A stretch of 62,117 bases of DNA from an uncultured Desulfuromonadales bacterium (lineage in GTDB: Bacteria; Desulfobacterota; Desulfuromonadia; Geobacterales; Pseudopelobacteraceae). The position numbers and the translations under genes were made by a program. This document shows positions 25,199-35,538 of this stretch, piece after piece. Position 1 is the first letter of the stretch; each line of letters starts with the position of its first letter. A model generated the notes under the pieces. It ran no database searches and had not been told where the DNA came from. It saw only the letters and a list, made by a program, of their open reading frames with translations. Location of the stretch: assembly GCA_903868145.1 (NCBI GenBank), contig CAIPTY010000086.1, positions 1-62,117 on the forward strand. Direction: 5' to 3'.

Positions 25199-26365
25199 AT
25201 GGCTGAAAAATTCATCTTCACATCCGAGTCCGTCTCCGAGGGACATCCCGACAAGGTTGCCGACCAGGTTTCCGACTCTATTCTTGACGCCATTCTGACA
25301 CAGGACCCCCGGGCTCGTGTCGCCTGTGAGACCCTGGTAACCACCGGCATGGTGGTCATCGCCGGTGAGATCACTACCGACGCAATAATCAACTACTCGG
25401 AGATTGCCCGCAAGACCATCAGGGAAATCGGCTACACCGATTCGGAAATGGGTTTCGATGCCGATACCTGTGCCGTGCTGGTTTCGATCGATCGCCAGTC
25501 TCCCGACATTGCCCAGGGAGTATCCGAGGGCGAGGGCCTTCACAAGGAGCAGGGCGCCGGTGATCAGGGACTGATGTTTGGCTATGCCTGCAACGAGACC
25601 CCGGAGCTGATGCCGATGCCGATCCAGTTGGCTCACCAGTTGGTCGCCAAACTTTCCGAGGTTCGCAAATCCGGCGAGCTGCACTTCCTGCGCCCCGACT
25701 CAAAATCCCAGGTTTCCGTCGAATATGTGGACGGCAAGCCGTCCCGTATCGATACGGTGGTTATCTCGACGCAGCATACCCCGGATGTTACCCACGCCGA
25801 GATTGAAAAGCATGTCATTGAAAAGGTTGTCAAAGAGGTTATCCCCGCGGCTCTTCTTGACGAGAACACCCGCTACTACATCAATCCGACCGGTCGCTTC
25901 GTTGTCGGCGGCCCCATGGGGGACTGCGGCCTGACCGGACGAAAGATCATTGTCGATACCTATGGAGGAATGGGTCGCCATGGCGGTGGTGCTTTCTCCG
26001 GCAAGGATCCTTCCAAGGTTGACCGCTCGGCTGCCTACATGGGGCGCTACGTTGCAAAGAACCTGGTGGCCGCAGGTCTTGCCGATCGTTGTGAGGTACA
26101 GGTGGCCTACGCCATCGGCGTGGCTCAACCGGTGTCGATCAATGTCAACGCATTCGGCACAGGCAAGGTTTCCGAAGACCGTCTGGCCGAACTGGTGCGC
26201 GAGGTGTTTGACATGCGTCCCCGCGCCATCACCGAGCAGCTTGACCTGCTCCGTCCGATCTACCAGAAGACCGCTGCCTACGGCCACTTTGGTCGCGAGC
26301 TGCCGGAATTCTCCTGGGAGAAAACGGACAAGGCGTCGATTCTCAAAGAAAAAGCGGGAATATAG
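25199..26365 (+). CDS. metK: S-adenosylmethionine synthetase
   Basis: 388 residues, the usual length. Makes SAM from methionine and ATP as a cytosolic tetramer. Diagnostic motifs: [46 protein letters not shown] and the P-loop-like [26 protein letters not shown] lies about 11 bases before ATG 25199. leuB starts two bases after its stop, so metK, leuB and asd form a co-directional cluster ending in a terminator at 28603. Confidence 0.98.
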   Translation: MAEKFIFTSESVSEGHPDKVADQVSDSILDAILTQDPRARVACETLVTTGMVVIAGEITTDAIINYSEIARKTIREIGYTDSEMGFDADTCAVLVSIDRQSPDIAQGVSEGEGLHKEQGAGDQGLMFGYACNETPELMPMPIQLAHQLVAKLSEVRKSGELHFLRPDSKSQVSVEYVDGKPSRIDTVVISTQHTPDVTHAEIEKHVIEKVVKEVIPAALLDENTRYYINPTGRFVVGGPMGDCGLTGRKIIVDTYGGMGRHGGGAFSGKDPSKVDRSAAYMGRYVAKNLVAAGLADRCEVQVAYAIGVAQPVSINVNAFGTGKVSEDRLAELVREVFDMRPRAITEQLDLLRPIYQKTAAYGHFGRELPEFSWEKTDKASILKEKAGI

Positions 26366-26367
26366 AC

Positions 26368-27456
26368 ATGGCCAAAACATACAAAATAGCGGTCCTGCCG
26401 GGCGACGGCATCGGGCCGGAGGTGATGGCCGAAGCGCTGCGCGTGCTTGGTGCCGTTGAAACAAAGTTCAGCGTACAGTTCGAGCGTACCCACGCCAATG
26501 TGGGTGGTGCAGGGATAGATAATGAGGGCAAGGCTCTCCCCCAGACAACCATCGATATCTGCAAGGCCAGCGATGCGATCCTGTTCGGCTCGGTCGGCGG
26601 CCCCAAGTGGGAGACGCTACCGCCTGACGAGCAGCCCGAGCGCGGGGCTCTGCTCCCGCTGCGCAAAATATTCGGCCTCTACGCCAACCTGCGCCCGGCC
26701 ATCATCTTCCCCTCGCTGACCGGCGCGTCATCGCTCAAGGAAGAGGTCATCGGAGGCGGTTTCAACATTCTGGTGATCCGCGAACTGACCGGGGGCATCT
26801 ACTTCTCCCAGCCGAAAGGGATTGAAGGTACGGGGCGTGAACGAGTCGGGGTGGATACCATGCGCTACAGCGTTCCGGAGATCGAGCGCATCACCCATGT
26901 CGCGTTTCAGGCGGCCCGCAAGCGGGACAAAAAGGTCTGCTCCATCGATAAGGCCAACGTGCTTTCCACCTCAGTCCTGTGGCGCGAAGTCGTTACCGGT
27001 ATCGCCAGGGAATACCCCGATGTGGAACTCTCACATATGTACGTGGACAACGCTGCAATGCAGCTGGTCAAATGGCCCAAGCAGTTTGACGTCATCCTCT
27101 GCGAGAACATGTTCGGTGACATCCTCTCCGATGAGGCGGCCATGCTGACGGGCTCACTCGGTATGCTTCCATCCGCCTCGCTGGCGGAAGGAACATTCGG
27201 TATGTACGAACCCTCTGGTGGTTCAGCTCCGGATATTGCCGGCCAGGGCATCGCCAATCCGATTGCCCAGATCCTCTCCATGGGCATGATGCTCAAGTTC
27301 TCCTTCGGCATGCCGGATGCGGCTACATCCATCGACAATGCCGTGGCGAAGGTGCTGGATCAGGGGTATCGGACTCGGGACATCTATCAGGGCGCGTCGG
27401 ATGAAAAGCTGGTCAATACGAGGGAAATAGGCGATGCAATTATAGCAGCGCTGTAA
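26368..27456 (+). CDS. leuB: 3-isopropylmalate dehydrogenase
   Basis: 362 residues. Oxidatively decarboxylates 3-isopropylmalate with NAD+ in leucine synthesis. Visible: [41 protein letters not shown], the catalytic [21 protein letters not shown], and metal-binding [13 protein letters not shown], then [20 protein letters not shown]. It is two bases downstream of metK, an arrangement implying co-transcription. Confidence 0.97.
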   Translation: MAKTYKIAVLPGDGIGPEVMAEALRVLGAVETKFSVQFERTHANVGGAGIDNEGKALPQTTIDICKASDAILFGSVGGPKWETLPPDEQPERGALLPLRKIFGLYANLRPAIIFPSLTGASSLKEEVIGGGFNILVIRELTGGIYFSQPKGIEGTGRERVGVDTMRYSVPEIERITHVAFQAARKRDKKVCSIDKANVLSTSVLWREVVTGIAREYPDVELSHMYVDNAAMQLVKWPKQFDVILCENMFGDILSDEAAMLTGSLGMLPSASLAEGTFGMYEPSGGSAPDIAGQGIANPIAQILSMGMMLKFSFGMPDAATSIDNAVAKVLDQGYRTRDIYQGASDEKLVNTREIGDAIIAAL

Positions 27457-27495
27457 TTTTTCACTACACTCAATAGAAGAAGAGGAACTGTAGCT

Positions 27496-28596
27496 ATGAA
27501 AGTCGGAATCGTCGGTTGGCGTGGTATGGTAGGTTCAGTGCTCCTTCAGCGCATGCTGGAGGAGGGTGACTTCGGCATCGGCATCGAGCCGGTATTCTTC
27601 TCGACTTCTCAGGCCGGACAACCGGCACCGATGAACGCCGGTACGCTGAAGAGCGCTGATGACATCAACGAGTTGAAAAAACTCGACATTATCATCACCT
27701 GTCAGGGGGGAGACTACACCAAAGCTGCTCATCCCGAACTGCGCAGACAGGGTTGGAACGGCTACTGGATCGATGCCGCCTCTACGTTGCGCATGGAGGA
27801 CAACGCCGTCATTATTCTCGATTCGGTAAACCGCAACGTGATAGACAAGGCTCTGGCAAACGGCCAAAAGGACTTCATCGGCGGCAACTGTACCGTCAGT
27901 CTGATGCTGATGGCCCTGGGCGGACTGTTCCGGGCAGATCTGGTGGAGTGGATTTCATCCATGACCTATCAGGCGGCGAGCGGCGCAGGCGCTCCCAACA
28001 TGCGGGAACTGTTGGCTCAGAAGGGTGTCCTGCACGCTTCGGTCGCCCATCTGCTCAACGACCCCCAGTCGGCTATTCTCGAGATCGACCGCATGGTAAC
28101 CGCTACCCTGCGGGGCGACAACATGCCGATCAAGGAGTTCGGTTTTCCTCTGGCCGGCAATGTACTCCCCTGGATTGATCGTGAGGTGGATGATGGACAG
28201 AGCCGTGAGGAGTGGAAGGGCTTTGCCGAGACCAACAAGATTCTCGGTACCACCAATCCGATCCCGGTGGACGGCATCTGTGTCCGGGTGGGAGCCATGC
28301 GCTGCCATAGCCAGGCCATTACCATCAAGCTCAACAGGGATGTTCCTCTGCACGACATCGAGCAGCTGATAGCCAACGATAATCAGTGGGTCAGGCTGAT
28401 TCCCAATACCAAGGCTGAGACCCTTGCGGGACTCACCCCTGCAGCGGTCTCCGGCACGCTGACCGTGCCGATCGGCCGTGTCCGCAAGATGCGCATGGGG
28501 CCGCACTACCTGCAGGCATTCACCTGCGGCGACCAGCTCCTCTGGGGAGCTGCCGAGCCGCTCAGACGGATGCTGCGGATTCTGGCGGAAAAATAA
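27496..28596 (+). CDS. asd: Aspartate-semialdehyde dehydrogenase
   Basis: 366 residues of the longer Gram-negative type. Reduces aspartyl phosphate to aspartate semialdehyde for lysine, threonine and methionine synthesis. The NADP-binding [18 protein letters not shown], catalytic Cys132 in [10 protein letters not shown], and [19 protein letters not shown] are present, with the substrate His in [18 protein letters not shown] precedes ATG 27496. It closes the metK-leuB-asd cluster. Confidence 0.97.
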   Translation: MKVGIVGWRGMVGSVLLQRMLEEGDFGIGIEPVFFSTSQAGQPAPMNAGTLKSADDINELKKLDIIITCQGGDYTKAAHPELRRQGWNGYWIDAASTLRMEDNAVIILDSVNRNVIDKALANGQKDFIGGNCTVSLMLMALGGLFRADLVEWISSMTYQAASGAGAPNMRELLAQKGVLHASVAHLLNDPQSAILEIDRMVTATLRGDNMPIKEFGFPLAGNVLPWIDREVDDGQSREEWKGFAETNKILGTTNPIPVDGICVRVGAMRCHSQAITIKLNRDVPLHDIEQLIANDNQWVRLIPNTKAETLAGLTPAAVSGTLTVPIGRVRKMRMGPHYLQAFTCGDQLLWGAAEPLRRMLRILAEK

Positions 28597-28602
28597 AAGT
28601 AC

Positions 28603-28631
28603 AAAAAAACGCCTCGAAGGGGGCGTTTTTT
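28603..28631 (+). terminator. Rho-independent terminator after asd
   Basis: Hairpin AAAAAACGCC ... GGGCGTTTTTT with a short loop and a T-run, directly after asd. The A-run on the other arm makes it usable from the opposite direction for rnj. Confidence 0.9.
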
Positions 28632-28672
28632 GTTGGTGCAGCAAAAAACATTGATTTTTTCAGTAACGGAGA

Positions 28673-30346
28673 CTACATCTCCATAATCACCGGTAAAATC
28701 ACCGGTCGCCGCTCGATGGTCTTCTTGAAGAAACGCCGCAGCGCCTGCCGCACAGTCGTATTGACCTCTTCTGCATCACAGCGCATCTCCTCGTTCAATT
28801 CGTCCAGCGCCGATGTCACGACACAGCGCGCCGTTTCAAGATACTCCTGGCTCTCATCCTCGAAGACAAAACCGCGCGAAACAATATCCGGGCCGTAGAT
28901 CAGAGCACCGGTGGAATGGTTCATGCCGATGATTACCACCACCATGCCGTCCTCCGAGAGGTGCTTGCGGTCCCTGAGTACGACATTTCCCACATCCCCG
29001 ACCCCCTTGCCGTCCACGAAGACCCGCCCGGACTCGACCTGCTCCACAATCGCCGCTGTATCGGAGTAGAACGAAATAACGTCACCGTCGGTGGCAAGGA
29101 TGCAGCGCTCCGCCGGGATACCGGTCTTTTGGGCCAGCTTGGAGTGCACCATCAGGTGGCGGTATTCGCCGTGAATCGGAATGAAAAAACGTGGGCGCAC
29201 CAGATTGAGCATCAGCTTGAGCTCTTCCTGGCAGGCATGACCGGAAACGTGCACCTCGGAGGTTTTCTCATGATAAACCTCGGCGCCACGGCGGTAGAGA
29301 TGGTTGATCAGTTCGGAGATGGTGCGCTCGTTGCCGGGGATCACGCGTGATGAGAGGATCACCGTGTCACCCTGCTCCAGCCTGATCTGCTTATGGTCAT
29401 CCATGGCGATGCGAATCAGGGATGAGCGTGGCTCGCCCTGACTGCCGGTGGTGATCATACAGACCTGTTCGCGGGGCATGCGCGGCAGTTCTTTCAGATC
29501 CATCAGCAGATCGTCCGGGATGTGCAGATAGCCCAGTTCGCGGGCGATACGGACGTTGGCGACCATGGAACGGCCATTGAGAAGGATCTTCCGGCCACAG
29601 CGGGCAGCCACATCGGCAACCTGCTGCACGCGGTGGATGCTGCTGGAGAAGGCCGCAACGATGATGCGTCCTTCACAGGTGGGGAATATTTCGGCAAATG
29701 CTTCGCCGACGGATTTCTCCGAGAGAGTGTACCCAGGGCGTTCCACGTTGGTGGAATCGGACAGGAGCGCCAGCACACCCTGCTCGCCGTAACGGGCAAG
29801 CGAGGCCAGATCGGTCAGCTCGCCGTCCACAGGCGTCTGGTCGATCTTGAAGTCTCCGGTGTGGATCACCACGCCTTCGGGCGTTGTGATTGCCAAAGCA
29901 CAGCCATCCACGATGGAGTGTGCCACCCGCAAAAACTCAACGCTGAAACAGCCCAGCTCGACACTGTCGCGGGGCTTGATTACCCGCAGATCAACCTGGT
30001 CGTCCAGTTTATATTCCTTGAGCTTTTCGTTGACAAACCCGAGGGTCAGTGCCGTGCCGTAGATCGGTACGTTCAGCTCCTGCAGGACAAACGGCAATGC
30101 GCCGATATGATCCTCGTGCCCATGGGTCAGGCAGATGGCGCGCACATGGCAAAACCGCTCGCGCAGCCAGCTGATATCCGGGATAACGTAATCAATGCCC
30201 AGCATGTCCGGTTCGGGAAACATCAGGCCGCAATCGACGATGATGATGTCCGTGCCGCACTGGTAGGCCATCATGTTCATCCCGATCTCACCGAGCCCGC
30301 CGAGCGGGATAATCTGAAGCGCTGCTGTTGATGGGGAAGATTCCAC
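28673..30346 (-). CDS. rnj: Ribonuclease J
   Basis: 557 residues. Metallo-beta-lactamase/beta-CASP nuclease for 5'-3' and endonucleolytic RNA turnover. Signature THGHEDHIGA holds metal ligands His75, His77, Asp79, His80; further motifs HSIVDGCALAI, VVIHTGDFKID, STNVERPG, the beta-CASP VSGHACQEELKLM and GEYRHLMVHSKLA. GTG 30346 is the start, with GAAAGG upstream. It is the last gene of a tight operon with plsC and two small membrane proteins. Confidence 0.96.
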   Translation of the reverse strand: MESSPSTAALQIIPLGGLGEIGMNMMAYQCGTDIIIVDCGLMFPEPDMLGIDYVIPDISWLRERFCHVRAICLTHGHEDHIGALPFVLQELNVPIYGTALTLGFVNEKLKEYKLDDQVDLRVIKPRDSVELGCFSVEFLRVAHSIVDGCALAITTPEGVVIHTGDFKIDQTPVDGELTDLASLARYGEQGVLALLSDSTNVERPGYTLSEKSVGEAFAEIFPTCEGRIIVAAFSSSIHRVQQVADVAARCGRKILLNGRSMVANVRIARELGYLHIPDDLLMDLKELPRMPREQVCMITTGSQGEPRSSLIRIAMDDHKQIRLEQGDTVILSSRVIPGNERTISELINHLYRRGAEVYHEKTSEVHVSGHACQEELKLMLNLVRPRFFIPIHGEYRHLMVHSKLAQKTGIPAERCILATDGDVISFYSDTAAIVEQVESGRVFVDGKGVGDVGNVVLRDRKHLSEDGMVVVIIGMNHSTGALIYGPDIVSRGFVFEDESQEYLETARCVVTSALDELNEEMRCDAEEVNTTVRQALRRFFKKTIERRPVILPVIMEM

Positions 30347-30348
30347 GT

Positions 30349-30750
30349 TTACCTTTCTTTCTGGAGCGGAACAAGCGCTGCTATTTTTTGGTCACACCGT
30401 GTGATCCATGCCATGCCGGGTGTTACCAGCCAGCGGGCTGCATAAAACGAACTGCGGAGGGCCCGATAGGCGATCAGAGCCCGGGTGATGTCGCCGAGTC
30501 GCTCGTTGGCTTCACCGATAGTCCACAGATGTTGCGCGGCCTTTTCGATTTTTGGATTGAAGGGGATGTACATATGGATTGCCGACTCGAAACCGGCAAC
30601 GGCGCCGGTGAAATCGCCCTTGCGCAGGGCGGCCTCTCCCAGGGTAAACTGCTCATGCAGGCGCCACCAGGTACCGGCAAAGAAAATCAGCAGACATATC
30701 AGGATGATAACAACGGTATTTGCCAGAATGGCGGTAATTCGATCCTTCAT
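30349..30750 (-). CDS. Small membrane-anchored TPR-like protein
   Basis: 133 residues. One N-terminal transmembrane helix (about 8-27; VVIILICLLIFFAGTWW), then a helical domain with TPR-like spacing (FTLGEAALRKGDFTGAVAGFESAI and LWTIGEANERLGDITRALIAYRAL). No catalytic motif. AGGTGA precedes ATG 30750. It starts three bases after the 61-aa gene and ends two bases before rnj, so it could tether or assist the nuclease, which is only inference. Confidence 0.75.
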   Translation of the reverse strand: MKDRITAILANTVVIILICLLIFFAGTWWRLHEQFTLGEAALRKGDFTGAVAGFESAIHMYIPFNPKIEKAAQHLWTIGEANERLGDITRALIAYRALRSSFYAARWLVTPGMAWITRCDQKIAALVPLQKER

Positions 30751-30753
30751 CGG

Positions 30754-30939
30754 TCACCTGAAAAACGCGGGAATGATAGTCAGCAGGATACCCATGACTG
30801 TTGCCAGCACGCCTGCCAGGACAGCCAGTGCCGCGGCGATATCAAGAGGATAGCGCAGACGGTGGGAGGCCGGGAGCCCCCAGATCACCGCGCCCAGACC
30901 AGCGACGATCAACGGTATGAATTTCAGGCCTGCGTGCAT
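30754..30939 (-). CDS. Two-helix membrane peptide, 61 aa
   Basis: Almost wholly hydrophobic with two predicted membrane helices (about 7-22 and 33-57) split by ASHRLRYPLD. A strong GGAGGTTTGAC ribosome site before ATG 30939 and one-base spacing to plsC support a real gene. No family is recognised. Confidence 0.7.
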   Translation of the reverse strand: MHAGLKFIPLIVAGLGAVIWGLPASHRLRYPLDIAAALAVLAGVLATVMGILLTIIPAFFR

Positions 30940-30940
30940 G

Positions 30941-31645
30941 TCAAACCTCCAGAGAGGAGTTTATGGCCTGTCGCACCTGCTCCATCAGCCATTCTTCAGC
31001 CTCCCCTTTTTTCATCCCGCCAGGAATGATAATCTGCGGGTGGAGTGTGAGGGAGATACCTCCCGGGTACAATCTGATCAATCCCCCCGGGTTGACCCTG
31101 CCGCTGCCGTTGATCGTCACGGGAACAACCGGGACACCGGCCCTGACGGCGAGCATGAAGCCGCCTCGCTTGAAGGGGAGCAGATGGCCGTCGCGCGTAC
31201 GGGTACCCTCAGGAAACATCACGACGCTCCTGCCTTCCCTGATAATGGCGGCTGCGTTTTCAATGCTTTTCAACGCCTTGCGACCATCACTGCGGTCAAG
31301 CGGGATATATCCTCCCCGTCGCATGGATGACCCGAAAACCGGTATGTCGAAGAGTTCTTTTTTGGCAATCCAGTAGATCCTGCGGGGCACAACAGCTATC
31401 AGGGACAATATATCGTAATTGCTCTGGTGGTTACTCATCAGAATACAAGGGCCATCCGGCAGATTTTCCGCTCCCTGCAACTCCACCGGCGTATTACTCA
31501 GAGCCAGCGCCACCCGGGCCCAGAGGCGTGCGTGAACGGCATAGCATCTGCCGCTGGCATCTAAGAGGGTAAAAAAGCTGGCGCTCAGGGCAAACAGCGC
31601 TGTTACGGGGATGAACACCAGCAGGTACAGGTACGCTCGTATCAC
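30941..31645 (-). CDS. plsC: 1-acyl-sn-glycerol-3-phosphate acyltransferase
   Basis: 234 residues. Acylates lysophosphatidic acid to phosphatidic acid at the inner membrane. Catalytic NHQSNYD (HX4D), substrate motif FPEGTRTRDG, and VPVVPVTINGSGRV, with an N-terminal membrane helix (about 3-26). The GTG start at 31645 has AGAGG upstream. It heads the operon plsC-61aa-133aa-rnj with gaps of one to three bases. Confidence 0.93.
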   Translation of the reverse strand: MIRAYLYLLVFIPVTALFALSASFFTLLDASGRCYAVHARLWARVALALSNTPVELQGAENLPDGPCILMSNHQSNYDILSLIAVVPRRIYWIAKKELFDIPVFGSSMRRGGYIPLDRSDGRKALKSIENAAAIIREGRSVVMFPEGTRTRDGHLLPFKRGGFMLAVRAGVPVVPVTINGSGRVNPGGLIRLYPGGISLTLHPQIIIPGGMKKGEAEEWLMEQVRQAINSSLEV

Positions 31646-31868
31646 TTACACAACCTCTGACTGAATCGGTCAATTCAACCGGATGACTTTTTACCATTAA
31701 ATTCAGATATTTTCCATGTATTTATTTGCCGGGAGAGCAGGAGTTACCGGTATGTCGAAATCACGGCTAAACGGGAAATGACCTCATTTGTTTTTGAATT
31801 CTATTCTTTTTAAGCTATAGTGCAAAAAATCCTTTGTATCCCTTGAAAAACCAACCAGGGAGTACCCA

Positions 31869-34568
31869 ATGTTACGTCGCAGACTTGTTCTCGTTCTCGT
31901 TACACTCTCAATTCTTGTTCCGCTCTTCTCCTCTCTGGTAACATTCTGTTCCGAATGGTTTTTTTTCAGCGAGACCGGGTTTGAGACGGTCTTTACGACA
32001 GCACTGTACGCGAAAACAGTCTGCGGGATCGGTTCCGGTTTTATATTCTTTACCTTTGTGCTGATCAATCTGCTTGCTGCCTGCCGCCCGCTATTCTCCC
32101 CCACGCGCATGTTCTCGGTCAACAATATCACCGTGGGTATGCTGAACGTTGAGCTGCAGCAGCGGGTGAAACCGATGGGTATGCTGGCCGCCTTCGCACT
32201 GGCGCTACTGGTCGGCAACTGGGGTATCCAGCAGTGGGAGAAAGCACTGCTCTTCATCAACAGAGTGGATGTGGGAACCGCTGATCCGGTAATGGGTACC
32301 GACATCGGGTTTTTCCTCTTCACTCTGCCATTTATGGAGATGCTCAAGGCCTTTGCCGTTTTCACGCTTCTGGCAGCCACGATCATTTCCGGCGTGGCCT
32401 ACTATTTCCGGGGCGGTATCACAGTGTCGGAGCAGGGGGTGGCTATTGACGGGAAGGTCAGAAAACATCTTGCGGTGATGCTCGGCATTTTCTCACTCAC
32501 ACTTGCCGCAGGCTTTTTTCTGGATTGTTTCAACCTGATGCGCTCGGGAAGCGGAGTTTTTCCCGGCGCCGGATATATCGATATCAACGCACGGCTGCTG
32601 ACCTGCCAGATTCTCACCGCCATAACCCCTCTGGCCGGCATCGTGCTGATGGTCGGACTCTGGAGAGGAACAGTCCGACTGGTGATTGTGCCGGTGGTGA
32701 TCGTGCTGGCGGTCTACGGACTCGGGATCAAGGTCTATCCGGGGCTGCTGCAGAAGTTCAAGGTTGCGCCGAACGAACTGGCGCTTGAAACCCCTTACAT
32801 AGAGAACAACATCAAACTGACGCGCTTCGGGTACGACCTGGACAAGATAGAAACGGTTCCATTCGACGTTGACAGCAAACTCTCTGCCGCCGATATCACC
32901 GCCAACGATGCCACCATCAAGAACATCCGCCTCTGGGATCACGCACCGCTGCTCAAGACCTACAGCCAGTTGCAGCAGATCAGAACCTACTACAAATTTT
33001 TTGATGTGGACAACGACCGCTATCTGGTCAACGGGCATTACACCCAGGTTATGCTCTCGCCCCGCGAGCTTTCCTACGCGGACCTGCCGAGCAGAAACTG
33101 GATCAACGAACACATCATCTTCACCCACGGCAACGGCATTACCTTCGGACCGGTCAGCCGGATCAGCAAGGAGGGGCTGCCGGAGTTTTTTGTCAAGGAT
33201 ATCCCCCCCGTCAGTCTTGCCGATATCAAGGTGACCCGCCCGGAGATCTATTTCGGCGAGCTCTCCAACGACTACGTCATCGTGAAGACCAGAGTGCCGG
33301 AGTTCAGCTATCCGACCGCTACCGGCAACATTACCACAACCTACAGCGGCAAGGGGGGGGTGCTGATCGATTCGGTGTTCACCAAGGCGCTCTTTGCCGC
33401 CAGATTCAAAAGCGAGAAGATCCTGCTCTCATCGGACATTACGGCAACCAGCCGCATAATCTATAACCGCAACATCAACCAGCGGGTCAAGGCGCTGGCA
33501 CCATTCCTGAGTTTCGACAGCGACCCCTATCTGGTTGTAACAGCACAGGGCGGGCTCAAATGGATTATTGACGCCTATACCCACTCGGATCGCCTCCCGT
33601 ATTCAAAACCGCTCAAGGGTGGAGTCAACTACATCAGAAACTCGGTAAAAGCGGTTGTGGATGCCTACGACGGCAGTGTCAGTTTTTACATCAGTGACCC
33701 TCACGATGCCATGATACGAGCCTACAGGCTGATGTTTCCCGAACTGTTCAAACCGATGGCCGCCATGCCGGATGACCTGCGCAGGCACGTCCGTTATCCG
33801 CACCAGTTTCTGCAACTGCAGGCCGGGATGTTTTCGGCCTACCATATGACCGATCCCAAGGTGTTCTACAACAAGGAAAACCTGTGGCAGGTTCCGACCC
33901 TGGGCGAAAAACCGATGGAGCCCTACTACACGATCATGAAGCTCCCGGGCGAAAAAACCGAGGAGTACATCCTGCTGCTCCCATTCACCCCTTCCAAACG
34001 CGACAATCTGGCAGCCTGGCTGACCGCACGCTGCGACGGGCCGAACTACGGCAAGATCCGGGCCTACACCTTCCCGCGTGACCGGCTGATCTACGGCCCG
34101 AAACAGATCGACGCCCGGATCAATCAGGACTCCTTCATCTCCCAGCAGTTGACGCTCTGGAACCAGCGTGGTTCGGAAGTTATCAGGGGCAGCATGCTGG
34201 TGATCCCGATCGAAAAATCACTGTTATACGTCCAGCCGCTGTTTCTGGCAGCCGACAAGGCAGCGCTGCCGGAATTGAAACGGGTAATAGTGGCGTTTGG
34301 TGACCAGGTGGTGATGGAGGAGAATCTGGAGCTGGCTCTGCAGCGGCTCTTCGGGGCAAAAACCAACCTTGCGGCCGCGCCTGCTGTTGCAGCGCTCCCT
34401 GCCATGCCGCCGGTTGCGGGTGAGCCGAAACAGGCGGCATCTTCGCTGGCCAGAGAGGCCATGGGGGTCTACGAAAAAGCCATGAATCTGCAACGCCAGG
34501 GGAACTGGGCCGGTTACGGCGAGGAGTTGCGAAAGCTGGAGCAGATATTGCGGCAGATGGCACAGTAA
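31869..34568 (+). CDS. UPF0182-family large membrane protein
   Basis: 899 residues. About seven transmembrane helices occupy roughly 5-290 and a large soluble domain the rest, including NDYVIVKTRVPEFSYP, ISDPHDAMIRAYRLMFPELF and RYPHQFLQLQAGMFSAYHM, all typical of the UPF0182 family, whose role is unknown. The C-terminus has an Ala/Pro linker and a TPR-like helix pair. GGGAG before ATG 31869. It stands alone with about 220 and 200 bp on either side. Confidence 0.92.
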   Translation: MLRRRLVLVLVTLSILVPLFSSLVTFCSEWFFFSETGFETVFTTALYAKTVCGIGSGFIFFTFVLINLLAACRPLFSPTRMFSVNNITVGMLNVELQQRVKPMGMLAAFALALLVGNWGIQQWEKALLFINRVDVGTADPVMGTDIGFFLFTLPFMEMLKAFAVFTLLAATIISGVAYYFRGGITVSEQGVAIDGKVRKHLAVMLGIFSLTLAAGFFLDCFNLMRSGSGVFPGAGYIDINARLLTCQILTAITPLAGIVLMVGLWRGTVRLVIVPVVIVLAVYGLGIKVYPGLLQKFKVAPNELALETPYIENNIKLTRFGYDLDKIETVPFDVDSKLSAADITANDATIKNIRLWDHAPLLKTYSQLQQIRTYYKFFDVDNDRYLVNGHYTQVMLSPRELSYADLPSRNWINEHIIFTHGNGITFGPVSRISKEGLPEFFVKDIPPVSLADIKVTRPEIYFGELSNDYVIVKTRVPEFSYPTATGNITTTYSGKGGVLIDSVFTKALFAARFKSEKILLSSDITATSRIIYNRNINQRVKALAPFLSFDSDPYLVVTAQGGLKWIIDAYTHSDRLPYSKPLKGGVNYIRNSVKAVVDAYDGSVSFYISDPHDAMIRAYRLMFPELFKPMAAMPDDLRRHVRYPHQFLQLQAGMFSAYHMTDPKVFYNKENLWQVPTLGEKPMEPYYTIMKLPGEKTEEYILLLPFTPSKRDNLAAWLTARCDGPNYGKIRAYTFPRDRLIYGPKQIDARINQDSFISQQLTLWNQRGSEVIRGSMLVIPIEKSLLYVQPLFLAADKAALPELKRVIVAFGDQVVMEENLELALQRLFGAKTNLAAAPAVAALPAMPPVAGEPKQAASSLAREAMGVYEKAMNLQRQGNWAGYGEELRKLEQILRQMAQ

Positions 34569-34700
34569 CCAGAGTTGTTATCCATTAAATAGCTTTACAT
34601 TCGATCACTAAAACACTATTATGATACCCTATAATTCCACCTTGAGTTGGCGGATCGATGCGTGCCTGTCATCCGCCGGTATACTGCAAAGGAGGTGAAG

Positions 34701-34778
34701 TTGGCGCGGGATGTTGACCCAGGTACAAGCGGCATCACAGATATTATGAACGTTAATTCAAAAGGAGAGACTCTATGA
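34701..34778 (+). CDS. Possible 25-residue leader peptide
   Basis: A TTG codon follows AAAGGAGGTGAAG, a near-perfect ribosome-binding site, and opens a 25-codon frame (LARDVDPGTSGITDIMNV...) whose TGA overlaps the ATG of the next gene as ATGA. The downstream gene also has its own AAAGGAG. It may be a coupling leader, or the strong site may be chance. No family. Confidence 0.3.
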   Translation: MARDVDPGTSGITDIMNVNSKGETL

Positions 34779-35296
34779 AAAAAGCTTTATGGCTCATGTT
34801 GTTGACAGTTTTTGTCTGCGCAAGTTCCCTCACGGTTGTGTGCGCGGAGGATAAAAAACCGGACGCGAAAAAAGAAGCGGCGCCTGCTCTGACAGAAAAG
34901 GAAAAAGCTGATTTTTCCAAGAAGGTCGATCTTTTTATCCAACTCGCCACATATGGCGAGAAAAATAAAGATCCTCTGGTCACGCTCAGTGCGGTGAAAA
35001 TGCTCGATGAACTGCCGTTCAGCGGAATCGTGAAACCGGATCAGCCGGAAAAGGGAGAAGCACGCTATGAGCGTGATGCGTTATTGGCCCAGGCAAAGCA
35101 GTTTGCCGCCGGAGATCAGGAACTGCTCGCCGTGATTGCAAAGGTTCAGACCCCCCCCGAGAAGGTTGCGGTCAGAGGTCATCACGATGGCTACTATTAC
35201 GGCGGCTATTATGAGCGCCGCCACCATGGTCGCCGCTACGACTGCAACTGGTATCGCGTATGCCGACACGGTGACTGCGCCCTGGTTTGCAGGTAA
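34775..35296 (+). CDS. Secreted protein with His/Tyr/Cys-rich tail
   Basis: 173 residues. A signal peptide (1-24, ending VVCA|ED) is followed by a Lys/Ala/Glu linker, a helical domain (about 45-125) and a tail rich in His, Tyr, Arg and four Cys (HHDGYYYGGYYERRHHG then YDCNWYRVCRHGDCALVCR). The tail could bind metal or form disulfides in the periplasm. AAAGGAG precedes ATG 34775. Family unknown; it is upstream of the TPR-CHAT gene but 240 bp away. Confidence 0.75.
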   Translation: MKKALWLMLLTVFVCASSLTVVCAEDKKPDAKKEAAPALTEKEKADFSKKVDLFIQLATYGEKNKDPLVTLSAVKMLDELPFSGIVKPDQPEKGEARYERDALLAQAKQFAAGDQELLAVIAKVQTPPEKVAVRGHHDGYYYGGYYERRHHGRRYDCNWYRVCRHGDCALVCR

Positions 35297-35348
35297 TACC
35301 CTAACAGGCGCTTTGTTCGAGCGCCACAAAGACTGAAACTTTGGGTAC

Positions 35349-35388
35349 AAACCTCCCCTTCCCCGCCTTTGTGCGAGGGAGGGGAGGT
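35349..35388. repeat. C-rich/G-rich inverted repeat
   Basis: ACCTCCCCTTCCC and GGGAGGGGAGGT form an imperfect hairpin of about 12 bp in the 240-bp gap before the TPR-CHAT gene. There is no T-run after it. It may be a weak terminator or a dispersed repeat. Confidence 0.5.
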
Positions 35389-35538
35389 AGATCAGACAGT
35401 TTCCCCGTTTAAAAGCCACCCCCCATTTTTCATCAGCAAAATCTCCCCTGTCCCCGGACGTGTGCGCTCTTTTCCGGGAGGGAACTCTGCACGTGCAGCG
35501 CCAACTCTGGTTTTAATGGATTCTTCAGGAGGAGCAGT

